64,000 nt of DNA from Agrobacterium cucumeris (GCF_030036535.1 NZ_CP080388.1:1116001-1180000), one strand, 5' to 3'; shown: positions 18,956-28,946, counted from the stretch's first letter. Program-made: numbers and translations. Notes: generated by a model from the letters alone, not told the origin.

Positions 18956-19759
18956 TTACATAGCCATTGCCCGGCGCAGACCCACCAGCCTGTCGAGGAC
19001 GAGCACGACGGTCACCGCCAGAAGGATGATGATGGTGGACATGGTCGCGACCGAAGGATCAAAGACCGTGCCGATCTGGCGATAAAGAACGATGGGCACG
19101 GGCAGGTTCGCGGAATCGGCCAGCCACATCGAAACGGGATAATTGTCGAAAGAAACCATGAAGCAGAAGATCGAGCCGGAGGCGACGCCGGGCGCGATCT
19201 GCGGAAAGATCACTCGCGTGAAGGTTTTCCAGCGGGTGGCGCCAAGCGTGCGCGCCGCTTCCTCAAGGCTGACATTGACGAGCTGGAGGCTGGTCAGCAC
19301 CGTGCGGATCACATAGGGCGAGGTGACAACGGTGTGGGCGATCAGAAGTTTCAGCTTGGTATCCATCCAGCCATAGCCGGAAAAGAGCTGCAGCAGCGCA
19401 AGACCGGTCACCAGCACGGGAAAGATCAGCGGCGAAAGCAGCAGCCCTTTCATCAGCGAGCGGCCGATGAATTTTCCCCGTGAGAGCGCAAAGGCTGCGG
19501 GAACACCGAGCGCCAATGAAAGAATGGTGGTGGCGACAGCCAGCGCCGCGCTGAAGGTCAGGCCGGCGGTGAATTCCTCGTTCTGCATTACCGCCGCATA
19601 CCAGCGGAAGGTGAAGCCCTGCGGCGGGAAGGTGACGAAGTAGCTGTCGGAAAACGAGATGGCGACGACGAGGACAATCGGGGCCAGGATGAAGACCATC
19701 ATGGCGGCAGTGACCGCATAAAGGACGATGGCGGAAGTGCCTGTCAGCTTGTTGTTCAT
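18956..19759 (-). CDS. ABC transporter permease (PotC-like)
   Basis: A 267-residue inner-membrane permease with about six helices. The EAA loop lies near residues 165-185 (SLEEAARTLGATRWKTF). This is the PotC/second-permease type. Its start overlaps the stop of the upstream permease by 4 bp. It forms a heterodimeric channel with the product of 19756-20688. Confidence 0.93.
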   Translation of the reverse strand: MNNKLTGTSAIVLYAVTAAMMVFILAPIVLVVAISFSDSYFVTFPPQGFTFRWYAAVMQNEEFTAGLTFSAALAVATTILSLALGVPAAFALSRGKFIGRSLMKGLLLSPLIFPVLVTGLALLQLFSGYGWMDTKLKLLIAHTVVTSPYVIRTVLTSLQLVNVSLEEAARTLGATRWKTFTRVIFPQIAPGVASGSIFCFMVSFDNYPVSMWLADSANLPVPIVLYRQIGTVFDPSVATMSTIIILLAVTVVLVLDRLVGLRRAMAM

Positions 19760-20688
19760 GACGCGCTTGCCTTGATACGACGCCCGCCGAGCAGCCTCAT
19801 CGAGACGGCGTTGATGAGAATGACGATGAAAACGAGGATGGTGGCGATGGTAGCGCCGAAGGGCCAGTCATAGACCGCGAGAACCTGTTGCTCGACCATG
19901 TTGCCGAGCATCTGCGAGCCGGGACCGCCGATAAGGGCGGGAATGACATAAGATGCCGAGGCCAGAGAGAAGACCAGCGTGAAACCTGCGACGAGGCCGG
20001 GAAGGCTGAGCGGGAAGGTGATCCGCAGGAACACTTTCCATGCCGGCGCACCGAGCGTGCGGGCAGCCTGCTGCAGGTTCGGATCGATCTTGCCAAGCGC
20101 GGAGGACAGCGGCAGCACCATCATCGGGAAGAAAATGTGCAGGGAGCCGATGATGACGGCAGCATCGGAAAACAGCAGCGTCAGCGGACTGTCGATAATG
20201 CCGAGATTCATCAACACATAATTCAAGAGACCCGTTGGGCCATTGCCGAGGATGAGCTGCCAGCCATAAGCGCGAACCACGACGCTGACAGCCAGCGGTG
20301 CGATAACAATCAGCGTTATGATGCGGGTCGTGGTGATATTGCCGCGCACGAGAACGGTCGCGACCGGATAGGCCAGTATCGCGGCGATGATGGAGGTGAT
20401 GAGACTGATACGGATCGTCGCCCAGAGCACCTTCTGGTAAAGATCGACCTCGAAAAACCTGATGTAATGGGCAAGCGTGAAGGGTGTACCGATCAACCCC
20501 TGCGAATTCTGCGTCATGACGCTGAAGGTCATCAGGCGGATGGCCGGAAGGAAGAAAAAGAACAGCAGAAAGATCAAAAGCGGCAATATGAGTATGCCGG
20601 GCGAAAACAGCCGACGTTCAATGGCTTTCCAGCCGGAGATTCCACGGCGTGGCGGGGCATGGGGTTTCATGATCGCAATATCCGACAT
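19756..20688 (-). CDS. ABC transporter permease (PotB-like)
   Basis: A 310-residue inner-membrane permease with six main helices after an N-terminal cytoplasmic arm rich in proline and basic residues. The EAA loop is NLQQAARTLGAPAWKVFLRI, near residues 210-230. It is the first gene of the four-gene importer operon, which is divergent from the aminotransferase at 21121. Confidence 0.93.
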   Translation of the reverse strand: MSDIAIMKPHAPPRRGISGWKAIERRLFSPGILILPLLIFLLFFFFLPAIRLMTFSVMTQNSQGLIGTPFTLAHYIRFFEVDLYQKVLWATIRISLITSIIAAILAYPVATVLVRGNITTTRIITLIVIAPLAVSVVVRAYGWQLILGNGPTGLLNYVLMNLGIIDSPLTLLFSDAAVIIGSLHIFFPMMVLPLSSALGKIDPNLQQAARTLGAPAWKVFLRITFPLSLPGLVAGFTLVFSLASASYVIPALIGGPGSQMLGNMVEQQVLAVYDWPFGATIATILVFIVILINAVSMRLLGGRRIKASAS

Positions 20689-21120
20689 CTATACTCCCGT
20701 CGCGTTGAATACGGCACGAGGCATCGCGTTGAGCCGAACGACGGGGTCGTCCGAGCCCTATGACTAGAATTTGCTGGGTGTGCTCCCTGTCCAGGTATCC
20801 GGTCTTTTGCCGATACCCGTCGCATGTTTCTGCTTGCTCGCGTCGGTTACCTCTTTGGGCAATATTGCCCGACGCGTCGTTCCCTTGGTTGTTACGCAGA
20901 GCTTAGGGTCTAAGCCGACGGGCTGCATAATATTTTATTGCTCTGAGGTCATCGCATACGAATATGGACTTCACATCCGTCTGAAGGCGATGCATCAAAA
21001 TCCTGTATGACCTCACATCGAAGTCGTATTGGGGAAAAGGCGGAAAATTCCCGTAACCTCTTTGTCATGCACTGGCATCGCGACGATGCCTGCCTTCACC
21101 GTTACAATCGGAAATCATCC
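20689..21120. promoter_or_regulatory. Divergent regulatory region with a 14-bp palindrome
   Basis: This 432-bp gap separates the ABC importer operon (leftward) from the aminotransferase (rightward) and must hold both promoters. At 20857-20870 lies the perfect palindrome GGGCAATATTGCCC, directly followed by the 8-bp palindrome GACGCGTC. A weaker inverted repeat, GGTATC...GATACC, lies at about 20797-20820. These are candidate operator sites. No gene or convincing RNA was seen. Confidence 0.45.
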
Positions 21121-22323
21121 ATGCCCACTATCGCCCAGCGCCTCAACAACGTCACCGTTTCGGCCTCGCTCGCCATGACCCAGAAAGCCCGCGACCTTGC
21201 AGCTCAGGGCATCAAGGTCATCAGCCTGTCTTCCGGCGAACCGGATTTCCCGACCCCTGCCCATGCGGTCGAGGCGGCGCATGCGGCAGCCCTTGCCGGC
21301 GATACGAAATATCCGCCGGCTGACGGAACGCCTGCTTTGCGGGCCGCGATCCAGCGAAAGTTCAAGCGCGACAACAATCTCGACTACGATCCAAGCCAAA
21401 TTCTGGTGGCAGGCGGCGGCAAACAGATCATCTTCAACGCCATCATGGCAACCTGCGACCCAGGCGATGAAGTCGTCATCCCCGCACCGTCGTGGATCAG
21501 CTATGCCGATATCGTCAAGTTTGCCGGAGCGGTGCCTGTGCCGGTGGTTTGCCCGGAGAATAACGGTTTCCGCCTGCGGGCCGAAGATCTCGAGGCCGCC
21601 ATTACCCCGAAGACCAAATGGCTGCTTTTCAACTTCCCCAACAACCCCACCGGTGCCGCCTGCTCCCGTGCGGAGATGAAAGAAATCGCCGAGGTCATGC
21701 TGCGGCATCCGCATGTCTGGATCATGACTGACGACATGTATGAGCACCTCATCTATGACGACTTCGAATTCTGCACCATCGCCGAGGTCGAGCCACGCCT
21801 TTACGACCGCGTCCTGACCGTCAACGGCGCATCGAAGGCCTATGCGATGACCGGCTGGCGCCTCGGTTTCTGCGGTGGCCCGAAAGATCTCATCAAGGCC
21901 ATCAGCAACGTCAACACCCAGAATAGCGGCGGTGTCGCCACCATCGTGCAGGCTGCCGCCGTTGCGGTTCTCGACGGCCCGCAGGATCTGCTGAAAGAGC
22001 GCGCCGATATCTATAAGACGCGCCGCGACTTCGTGCTCGGCAAGTTGGCCGAGATCGACGGCCTTCGCTGCCACAAGCCCGAAGGCGCCTTCTATATCTT
22101 CCCGAACATTGCGGCGCTGATCGGCAAGACCACGAAGGGCGGCACGAAGATCGAGAACGATACCGATTTTGTCATGGCGCTGCTCGCCGAACATCACGTT
22201 GCGACGGTGCAGGGCGCGGCCTATGGCCTGAGCCCCTTCTTCCGGCTTTCCTATGCCACGAGCATGGAGAACCTCGCCGAAGGCTGCGCCCGCATCGCCG
22301 AATTCTGCAACGGAATGAAATAG
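21121..22323 (+). CDS. Pyridoxal-phosphate aminotransferase (aspartate/aromatic class I)
   Basis: A 400-residue fold-type I aminotransferase. The N-terminus has SLSSGEPDFPTP, the middle NNPTGAACS, and the PLP-binding lysine is in NGASKAYAMTGWRLGF near residue 240. This matches the class of aspartate/tyrosine/aromatic aminotransferases of rhizobia. The start MPTIAQRLN at 21121 is typical of the family; the longer frame upstream is not. It lies 10 bp before an SDR gene and opposite a polyamine/opine-type importer, suggesting use of the amino group of the imported compound. Confidence 0.93.
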   Translation: MPTIAQRLNNVTVSASLAMTQKARDLAAQGIKVISLSSGEPDFPTPAHAVEAAHAAALAGDTKYPPADGTPALRAAIQRKFKRDNNLDYDPSQILVAGGGKQIIFNAIMATCDPGDEVVIPAPSWISYADIVKFAGAVPVPVVCPENNGFRLRAEDLEAAITPKTKWLLFNFPNNPTGAACSRAEMKEIAEVMLRHPHVWIMTDDMYEHLIYDDFEFCTIAEVEPRLYDRVLTVNGASKAYAMTGWRLGFCGGPKDLIKAISNVNTQNSGGVATIVQAAAVAVLDGPQDLLKERADIYKTRRDFVLGKLAEIDGLRCHKPEGAFYIFPNIAALIGKTTKGGTKIENDTDFVMALLAEHHVATVQGAAYGLSPFFRLSYATSMENLAEGCARIAEFCNGMK

Positions 22324-22333
22324 GGAGAACAGC

Positions 22334-23026
22334 ATGCTGGGAGGAAGTGGCCGTGTGATCATGGTTTCCGGTGCATCGCGAGGCCTTGGCCTTGCGATCA
22401 CCACAAGGCTTCACGAAGCCGGTTTCACCGTCGCGGCGGGAGCGCGAAATCCATCCGCCGTTGCGGTGAAGGACAGGCTTTCCGCCGACCGATATGATGC
22501 GGAAGAGGCGGGATCGGCAGAAGCCTGGGTTGATGCCGTCGCCGCCAGATACGGCCGGATCGATGGGCTGGTGAATTGCGCCGGCATCAATCCCAAGGTT
22601 CGGGTCATGGATACGGGCGAAGAAAGCCTCGACCAGATGTGGCGTATCAACGTCAAGGGTCCGCTCAGGGTCACCCGCGCCGCCATCCCTCACCTCGTGA
22701 AGACCGGACAGGGCAGGGTCATCAATGTCGCCTCGCTGGCGGGGCGGCGTGTCGGCTCGAATGTCGGTTATGCGATGACGAAATTTGCCGTCGTCGCGCT
22801 TACCCACGGCATCCGGCAGGAATTGTGGGACAGCGGCGTGCGCGCCACCGCCCTCTGCCCCGGTTACATCGCAACCGATATGACAGCTGGCGAAACCGAA
22901 GTCCGCCGCGAGGATATGACCCAGCCGGCAGATCTCGCCGAAATGGTGGAAACGCTGCTTTGCCTGCCGAACAATCTTTCGGTGGCCGAATTGCTGGTGA
23001 ATTGTCGCAAGGAATCGATGCTTTAG
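22334..23026 (+). CDS. Short-chain dehydrogenase/reductase (SDR)
   Basis: A 230-residue SDR, at the short end for the family. It has SGASRGLG at residues 13-20, NCAGIN near 81 in place of NNAG, a catalytic Ser in VASLAG and YAMTK as the catalytic Tyr-Lys pair. The ATG at 22334 follows AGGGAGAAC. It is co-oriented with and 10 bp downstream of the aminotransferase, so the oxo product of transamination is a possible substrate. Confidence 0.87.
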   Translation: MLGGSGRVIMVSGASRGLGLAITTRLHEAGFTVAAGARNPSAVAVKDRLSADRYDAEEAGSAEAWVDAVAARYGRIDGLVNCAGINPKVRVMDTGEESLDQMWRINVKGPLRVTRAAIPHLVKTGQGRVINVASLAGRRVGSNVGYAMTKFAVVALTHGIRQELWDSGVRATALCPGYIATDMTAGETEVRREDMTQPADLAEMVETLLCLPNNLSVAELLVNCRKESML

Positions 23027-23033
23027 TCTTTTT

Positions 23034-23068
23034 TCACGCGCCGGGCCGGAAAACAGGCCGGCGCGTGA
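23034..23068. terminator. Stem-loop between convergent SDR and LysR genes
   Basis: An 11-bp GC-rich stem (TCACGCGCCGG with its complement) plus two more pairs after a one-base bulge. The T-run lies 5' to the stem on the + strand, so neither direction has the textbook hairpin plus U-tract. Position between two convergent stop codons supports a terminator-like role. Confidence 0.45.
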
Positions 23069-23086
23069 TCACAAGCCGGTGCGCCT

Positions 23087-23992
23087 TTATTTCAGCGTTT
23101 CCGCCAGCTGCAGCAGTATTTCCTTCACGGCAAGCGCGGGCTCGGAGAGCGGCGTATTATCCGATACGCAAAAGGACAGGGTTTCCTCGATCATCGGGCT
23201 GGCGATCTGCCGGACGACAATTTCCTCATTGGATTCCGCCACGATACGGTCGGCGATAGCCTTGGGCGTTATGGTCGCGCCAAGCCCGGCATCCACACCA
23301 CGTGCGATGGTCCTTACCGATTCCAGCTCGGCCATCACGAGCAGATCCTTGCGGCTGCGGGTGAAGGCGAGATTGATGGCCCGGCGCACGAAATTATAGG
23401 TCGGCGGCAGAAGAAAGGGCAGATATGCCAGATCAGCAACTGTGATAGGTGCATCGCCGGGCTCCACGCCGAAGCTGCGATGCACGACCAGCACGAATTC
23501 CTCACGCAATAACGGCGTGAACTTGACGCCACGGATCGGCCCGGTGCCGTGGATCAACCCCATCTCCAGACGACCATTCATGATCATCTGGCTATAGGGC
23601 TGGCTGACGCTTTCCGTGATGTGCAGCAGAATGCCGGGATGAAGCCGTTTTGTTTCCTCCATCAGACGCAGCGCCAATGTGGCGGCGCTGCTGAAGGGCG
23701 CAAGCCCGACCGATACCTTGCCGGACAGCACCGCGCCCGCTTCCAGCGCCTCCGCCTGCGCCTGCTCCATCTGACGCAAAATCACCTGGGCATGCCTGTA
23801 AACGACCTTGCCAGCATCGGTCATGACGACGCCCTGCTGGCTTCGGGTCAGCAGTTTCTGGCGGAAATGTTCCTCGATGCTCGCCAGCTGCTGGCTCAGC
23901 GCCGGCTGGGCGATATGCAACACATCCGCCGCTCTTGTTATGCTCCCCATATCGACAATCGTTATAAACGATTTCAGACGCCTGATATCCAT
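23087..23992 (-). CDS. LysR-family transcriptional regulator
   Basis: A 301-residue LysR regulator. It begins MDIRRLKSFITIVDMGSITRAADVLHIAQPALSQQLASIE, the winged-helix DNA-binding domain, and continues with the effector-binding domain. This subfamily resembles nitrogen-assimilation (Nac/Cbl-like) and ModE-unrelated LysR proteins. It is convergent to the aminotransferase-SDR pair, which it may control; no LysR box was verified. Confidence 0.92.
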   Translation of the reverse strand: MDIRRLKSFITIVDMGSITRAADVLHIAQPALSQQLASIEEHFRQKLLTRSQQGVVMTDAGKVVYRHAQVILRQMEQAQAEALEAGAVLSGKVSVGLAPFSSAATLALRLMEETKRLHPGILLHITESVSQPYSQMIMNGRLEMGLIHGTGPIRGVKFTPLLREEFVLVVHRSFGVEPGDAPITVADLAYLPFLLPPTYNFVRRAINLAFTRSRKDLLVMAELESVRTIARGVDAGLGATITPKAIADRIVAESNEEIVVRQIASPMIEETLSFCVSDNTPLSEPALAVKEILLQLAETLK

Positions 23993-24143
23993 CTGCTGCT
24001 GCTTATCCCATTACTGCTTGCAGGGATAAGATGCGCAATTTGCCGATAATGTCCATCTTGCATTTCCCCGCCTGGCCCCGCCCGCATTGCGGCACGGGGA
24101 CAGTGATCCACACTGTGCGTGAAGAGGACCGTCAGGCCGCCAT

Positions 24144-26348
24144 TCAGGCTGCCTTCAGAGACCCCCGATAAACGTCCGCTCCCGAACCGAGTTCAAACTG
24201 GCCGAGCAGCCGGTTCAGCGCATCGACCTCCCCCGCCAGAGTGTGGCTTGCGGCAGTCATTTCCTCGACCATCGCAGCATTTTTCTGCGTGTCCTGATCC
24301 ATCTGGTTAACGGCGATGTTGATCTGCTGAAGGCCGGACGATTGCTCCTGCGCGGATTCGACGATCGCGGCGACGTGCTGATTGATCTCCTGCACCTCGG
24401 CGACAATCACGTCGAGCGCCTTGCCGGTATCGCCGACAAGATGCACGCCCTCCTCCACCTGCTGGTTCGACTTGGTGATCAGCGACTTGATCTCCTTCGC
24501 CGCACCGGCGGAGCGTTGCGCCAGCTCGCGGACCTCCTGCGCGACGACTGCAAACCCCTTGCCCGCCTCACCCGCACGCGCCGCCTCAACGCCGGCATTG
24601 AGCGCCAGAAGGTTGGTCTGGAAGGCAATCTCATCAATTACGCCAATGATGCTGGAAATCTCGTTTGACGATTTCTCGATCCGCTCCATGGCGATGACCG
24701 CCTGGCGTACGACCTCGCCCGATCGTTCGGCGCCGATACGCGTGCGGGAGACGAGCCGACCCGCCTCATGCGCCCTGCTGGCGGCATCCTTCACCGTGAC
24801 AGTGATCTCTTCAAGGGCTGCGGCCGTTTCTTCCACGGCGGCAGCCTGCTGCTCCGTGCGCCTTGCCAGATCATCGGCCGCCGCCTTGATTTCATGAGCG
24901 CCCGAATCGATGCCGGAGGCGTTTTCCGACACGCGCAGCAGCGCATTCTGCAACTTTCCGGAGGAGCCGTTGAAATCATTACGAACCGCATCGAGCTGTT
25001 CGACAAAGGGTTCATTGATACGGCACGACACGTCGCCCTCGGCAAGTTTTGCCAAGGCGTAGGCCAGACTGTCGACAGCAAACCGGATGTTGCCCGCCTC
25101 ATCGGCGGCCTGGCGTTCGCGGGTCAAGCGCTCCTGTTCCCCGAGAGTGCGATTGGTCTCTGCTTCCTGCTCAAGCGCGGCCTTTTGCCGGTTGCTTTCA
25201 CGAAGGACATCCAGCGAGCGGGCCAGATCACCGATCTCATCCCTGGTCGCAATATCCTTCAATGTCAGCTGGAGGTTTCCCTGTGCGATCTGGGCGGTCT
25301 CACCGATGATGTTCGTGATGCGGCCGATGAACCGCCGGGCAATGAACCAGCCAGCCAGCGCCAGAAGCACCGCTGCCGTCATGATCGTCAAGGCAGCATC
25401 GCGCATCATCGCATGCAACTGCGCAAAGACCGTATCTTCCGGCACCGAGACGATTGCGTACCATTTCATGTCCCCGGTCAGCGTGACCGGCGAGGCAACG
25501 TTAAGCGAAACCGTTCCGTCCTGCGCCGTCATTTCCCGCTCGACGCCGGGATTGGCGATCAGCTGATCCCAGCCGGCGGTTTGCGTACCGCCATCCGCGA
25601 GGCTTTTTCCCATTATCGCCGCATCCGGATGGCTGATGATCTTGCCGCTGCCACTGACAAGGCTCACGAAACCCGTTCCCATGGGCCGAATGGTCGACAG
25701 CGCCTTGCTCGTTTCCTCCAGCGAAAGATCGAGGCCAGCGACCCCCAGTGGTTTACCATCGACGACAACCGGCTTGGCAACCGAAGTTATAAGAACCTCC
25801 TTGCCGTCGATCGCATAAGCATAGGGTTCGATGACGACGGTTTTCTTCTGTGTGAAGGGCAGTTGATAATAATCACCCGGGCCTGCAGTGGTATAGTCCG
25901 TCAACGCGGTATTGCTTATTTTGCCACCGCTGCGCACCCAATAGGGCACATAACGACCGGTTGCGTCATATCCCGCCTTGTTGACGAAGTCCGCATCCCT
26001 GCCATCGAAGGCGTTCGGCTCCCACCCGGTCCAAAGGCCAAGGACTTCAGGGTTGTTCGCCAGCATGTGCTGGATAAGCTGATCAGCCTTGCTCCGATCG
26101 GCCTCGCCCGACTGCTTCATGGATTCCAGAACGGAAGCGAGACTGTTGACGATATGAATGGTGCCACCGATCTTCTTTTCGGTCACCAGGGCTTCGGCAT
26201 GCGCTATCTGCCGCATACGCTCAAGGCTGTTGGCCTTTGTATCCTCAAAGGAGCGATAAAACAGCACGGCAGAGGCCGCGATTGTTGCAATTACGCCGCA
26301 CGCGGCGACCGCGAAGATATTGCGGCCCGTAGTCGATTTAAACAGCAT
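24144..26348 (-). CDS. Methyl-accepting chemotaxis protein with a periplasmic double-Cache domain
   Basis: A 734-residue chemoreceptor. A first membrane helix near residues 10-30 is followed by a periplasmic domain of about 290 residues with features of dCache sensors (a WTGWEPNAFDGRD block and a GVAGLDLSLE block). A second membrane helix near 320-340 is followed by a HAMP segment and the cytoplasmic signalling domain, with the invariant hairpin tip EIAFQTNLLALNAGVEAARAG near 590. The start at 26348 has GGGGGAAGGG upstream. No C-terminal CheR-tether pentapeptide is present. The ligand is unknown. Confidence 0.94.
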   Translation of the reverse strand: MLFKSTTGRNIFAVAACGVIATIAASAVLFYRSFEDTKANSLERMRQIAHAEALVTEKKIGGTIHIVNSLASVLESMKQSGEADRSKADQLIQHMLANNPEVLGLWTGWEPNAFDGRDADFVNKAGYDATGRYVPYWVRSGGKISNTALTDYTTAGPGDYYQLPFTQKKTVVIEPYAYAIDGKEVLITSVAKPVVVDGKPLGVAGLDLSLEETSKALSTIRPMGTGFVSLVSGSGKIISHPDAAIMGKSLADGGTQTAGWDQLIANPGVEREMTAQDGTVSLNVASPVTLTGDMKWYAIVSVPEDTVFAQLHAMMRDAALTIMTAAVLLALAGWFIARRFIGRITNIIGETAQIAQGNLQLTLKDIATRDEIGDLARSLDVLRESNRQKAALEQEAETNRTLGEQERLTRERQAADEAGNIRFAVDSLAYALAKLAEGDVSCRINEPFVEQLDAVRNDFNGSSGKLQNALLRVSENASGIDSGAHEIKAAADDLARRTEQQAAAVEETAAALEEITVTVKDAASRAHEAGRLVSRTRIGAERSGEVVRQAVIAMERIEKSSNEISSIIGVIDEIAFQTNLLALNAGVEAARAGEAGKGFAVVAQEVRELAQRSAGAAKEIKSLITKSNQQVEEGVHLVGDTGKALDVIVAEVQEINQHVAAIVESAQEQSSGLQQINIAVNQMDQDTQKNAAMVEEMTAASHTLAGEVDALNRLLGQFELGSGADVYRGSLKAA

Positions 26349-26567
26349 GCCCTTCCCCCCAAAAGTCCCTGCCGCGACGGCGGACGCCGCTACGGGTGCC
26401 CGCAACTGTCAGTGATCGGGCTGGAAGGTAATATTAGAAAACTATGCTTAAAAATTACTTTCCACCCTGCATTTAAGCAGTTCAAGGGAAGTGAGATACA
26501 TCATGAAGTTGTATTATTCCAGTATATACAAAATATTGCGCGATATTCGGAATCTCGAAAACGCAAT

Positions 26568-26591
26568 GCGGTGCGCGTGATTGCGCACCGC
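26568..26591 (-). terminator. Hairpin downstream of the FGGY-kinase operon
   Basis: A 9-bp stem (GCGGTGCGC with GCGCACCGC) and a 6-base loop, 15 bp after the kinase stop on the minus strand and followed by ATTGCGTTTT. It probably ends the sugar operon. The remaining 219 bp up to the chemoreceptor start hold its promoter region and show no gene. Confidence 0.6.
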
Positions 26592-26605
26592 GGGGCCGGA
26601 AGTCT

Positions 26606-28105
26606 CTATTCCTGCAAGCGAAGAGCATTCCAGAAGCCTCGCAACTGGCCGGTCAATTGTGTGTAGAGACCATAACGCCGACGGTAATGCCGAACTTGGT
26701 TCTCTTTCGGTTCGTAGGCGCTCGCCACGCGCGTCATCGCCGCAACCGCTTCCTCATAACCGGGATAGAGACCGACAGCGACGGCTGCGCCGATCGCCGC
26801 CCCAAGCGCACCCGTTTCGCGGGCTTCGGCGACACGCAGGGGAATTTCCAGCACATCCGCCATGATCTGCGGCCAATGCTGGCTGCGGGAACCGCCGCCG
26901 GACATCACGGCATTTTCGACCGGCAGGCCGGCTTCACGCAGGACACCGATATGGCGACGATGTTCGAAACAGACGCCTTCGAACAGGGCACGCAACATAT
27001 GACCTTCGCCATGCCAGCCGGCCAGACCGTAAAAGCCGCCGCGGAATTCCGCACCCAGCCGCGAACCGAAGATGAAGGGGTGAAAGAACGGATCGTCGGC
27101 GCGCGGCGTAACCGAGCCGACGAGGTCGTTACACCGGTCGAAGGCATGATCGCCATGGTCGTCGCGAATGCGGTGTACGTACCATTCGAGATTGGCGGCG
27201 GATGTGGCGCTGGATTCGATATTGACATAGCGGTCCCGGCCGAATGTCGTCACCATGAAGACATCCGGGCTGATGACCGGTTTGTCTGCGAAAACCTGAT
27301 TGATGCTCCAGGTGCCGGCAATGATGGAAGCTTCCCCTGCATTGATGACACCCGACCCCATGGCGCTGGAGACGACATCGAAATACCCGCCAATGACGGG
27401 CGTGCCTTCGGAGAGCCCGGTTGCTTCTGAAGCCTCGCTTGTGATGCGGCCGACGATGTCAGCCGATTCCACGAGACGCGGGAAAAAGGCAACGGCATCA
27501 TCAAGCCCATAAAGCGACAGGAGTTCCCGGTCGAGCCTGGCTTCGGGGAAGGCAAGCAATCCCGCACCGCTGAGGTCGGAAATGTCATTGGCAAGGCAGC
27601 CCGTCAGACGGAAATTGACGAAATCCTTGCAGAACAGCACCGTTCCGGTCTGCGCGTAAATGTCGGGTGCATGCCGTTTTACCCAGGCAAGCAGGCTGGG
27701 CGTTTGCGCGGGCCATGGCCGCTGCAGGCAGCGTACCTGCAGCAAGTCTCCGCTTTTCCCGTCAAGCTCGGCCGCAATATCAGCGGCACGGCTGTCGAGC
27801 GACTGGATTCCGAGCAAGGGCTTTTGCCGCTTGTCCAGCAGGTAAAGACCATTGCCGTGACCGGCGCATCCCACCGCCACAATGCTTCTGGGATCGACCG
27901 AGGATTTTGCCAGAAGCTGGCGGATCGCCTCGCAGCCATTGCGCCATAATTCTTCAAGGTCGCGCTCGACATAACCGGGCTGCGGAAATGTCGAATGGCC
28001 GTCGATGGCATGTTGTGCGACCTGCCGGCCCGCCGTGTCGAACAGCACGGCCTTGATGACCGTGTTGCCGACATCCAGACCCAATATGTGATTTTTCTCA
28101 GCCAC
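26606..28105 (-). CDS. FGGY-family carbohydrate kinase
   Basis: A kinase of about 499 residues of the FGGY family (xylulokinase, glycerol kinase, erythritol kinase group). The N-terminal phosphate loop LGLDVGNTVIKAVLFD and the C-terminal MSGGGSRSQHWPQIMADVL adenine-binding segment are clear. The GTG at 28105 is chosen because it overlaps the aldolase stop by 8 bp and begins just before the phosphate loop; a longer frame would overlap it by 50 bp. It phosphorylates a sugar or polyol. It is the last gene of the operon. The substrate is unknown. Confidence 0.88.
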   Translation of the reverse strand: MAEKNHILGLDVGNTVIKAVLFDTAGRQVAQHAIDGHSTFPQPGYVERDLEELWRNGCEAIRQLLAKSSVDPRSIVAVGCAGHGNGLYLLDKRQKPLLGIQSLDSRAADIAAELDGKSGDLLQVRCLQRPWPAQTPSLLAWVKRHAPDIYAQTGTVLFCKDFVNFRLTGCLANDISDLSGAGLLAFPEARLDRELLSLYGLDDAVAFFPRLVESADIVGRITSEASEATGLSEGTPVIGGYFDVVSSAMGSGVINAGEASIIAGTWSINQVFADKPVISPDVFMVTTFGRDRYVNIESSATSAANLEWYVHRIRDDHGDHAFDRCNDLVGSVTPRADDPFFHPFIFGSRLGAEFRGGFYGLAGWHGEGHMLRALFEGVCFEHRRHIGVLREAGLPVENAVMSGGGSRSQHWPQIMADVLEIPLRVAEARETGALGAAIGAAVAVGLYPGYEEAVAAMTRVASAYEPKENQVRHYRRRYGLYTQLTGQLRGFWNALRLQE

Positions 28106-28946
28106 GATTATAGATGTCCCATGCTTCCTCACCGCTCGCACCCTCATGGATGATGGCCATCAGGGCCGCAACAACGGCCTTCGGATTGTCATGCTGATAG
28201 ATGTTGCGACCATAAACCAGTCCGTTCGCCCCTTGAGCCATCAAGGCCGCCGATTTTGCCAGCACGTTGCGCAAATCCTCTCGCCCTCCGCCTCGCACCA
28301 GCACCGGGCAGCGCGCCGCCTCGATCACCCGGTGAAAATCCTGCGGATCACTGGTGGGATCGGCCTTGATGATATCGGCACCCATTTCCGAGGCAAGGCG
28401 CACCAGCGTAACAATCTTTTCGGCATCGCCATCCACCTGATAGCCCCCGCGCACATCGTTGGGCAGCATTACCAGCGGCTCGATCATCAGTGGCATGCCG
28501 AAGCGGTGGCAATCGGCCCGCACACGGCTGATATTTTCGACACATTGGCGAAACAGTTCCGGCTCATCCGGCAGCATGAACAGGTTCACGACAACGCAGG
28601 CCGCGTCCATTTCCAGCGCGCCGATGATTGGATCGTGATAATTCTGGAGCTGCGACCACATGGTTCTGTGGCGCGTGGAATTATAGGGGTTGCCCATATC
28701 TATGCGCATGACGAGGGCCGGCTTGTCCCGCTCCGGCCTCTGCTGCAACAGATCTGCCTGCCCGTAGACCATCTGGATGGCATCGGGACCGGCCTCAACC
28801 AGCTTTTCGACGGTCTGCGGCATATCCTCAAGCCCGATGAGGAAACTCGGCTCGTTGCAAACCCCGTGATCGATGGCCACATCAAGGCATCCGCCATTGC
28901 GGAACAACCGGTTCATGCGCGCCTTTTTCGAAATCCGCATCATCAT
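28098..28946 (-). CDS. DeoC/FbaB/LsrF-type class I aldolase
   Basis: A 282-residue TIM-barrel aldolase. The Schiff-base lysine is probably in GADIIKADPTSD near residue 195, and the phosphate-binding region GGGREDLRN and GLVYGRNIYQHDNP is typical of FbaB and LsrF. The ATG at 28946 overlaps the stop of the GlpD-like gene and follows AAGGAGAATGC. It may cleave a phosphorylated ketose made by the kinase and flavoenzyme of the same operon to DHAP and an aldehyde. That sequence of steps is inferred. Confidence 0.85.
   Translation of the reverse strand: MMMRISKKARMNRLFRNGGCLDVAIDHGVCNEPSFLIGLEDMPQTVEKLVEAGPDAIQMVYGQADLLQQRPERDKPALVMRIDMGNPYNSTRHRTMWSQLQNYHDPIIGALEMDAACVVVNLFMLPDEPELFRQCVENISRVRADCHRFGMPLMIEPLVMLPNDVRGGYQVDGDAEKIVTLVRLASEMGADIIKADPTSDPQDFHRVIEAARCPVLVRGGGREDLRNVLAKSAALMAQGANGLVYGRNIYQHDNPKAVVAALMAIIHEGASGEEAWDIYNRG

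Noticed and set aside
24768..26666. 632-codon open frame on the + strand opposite the chemoreceptor
   Set aside because: It is an antisense shadow of a clear methyl-accepting protein with strong family motifs; the antisense product has no recognisable domain.
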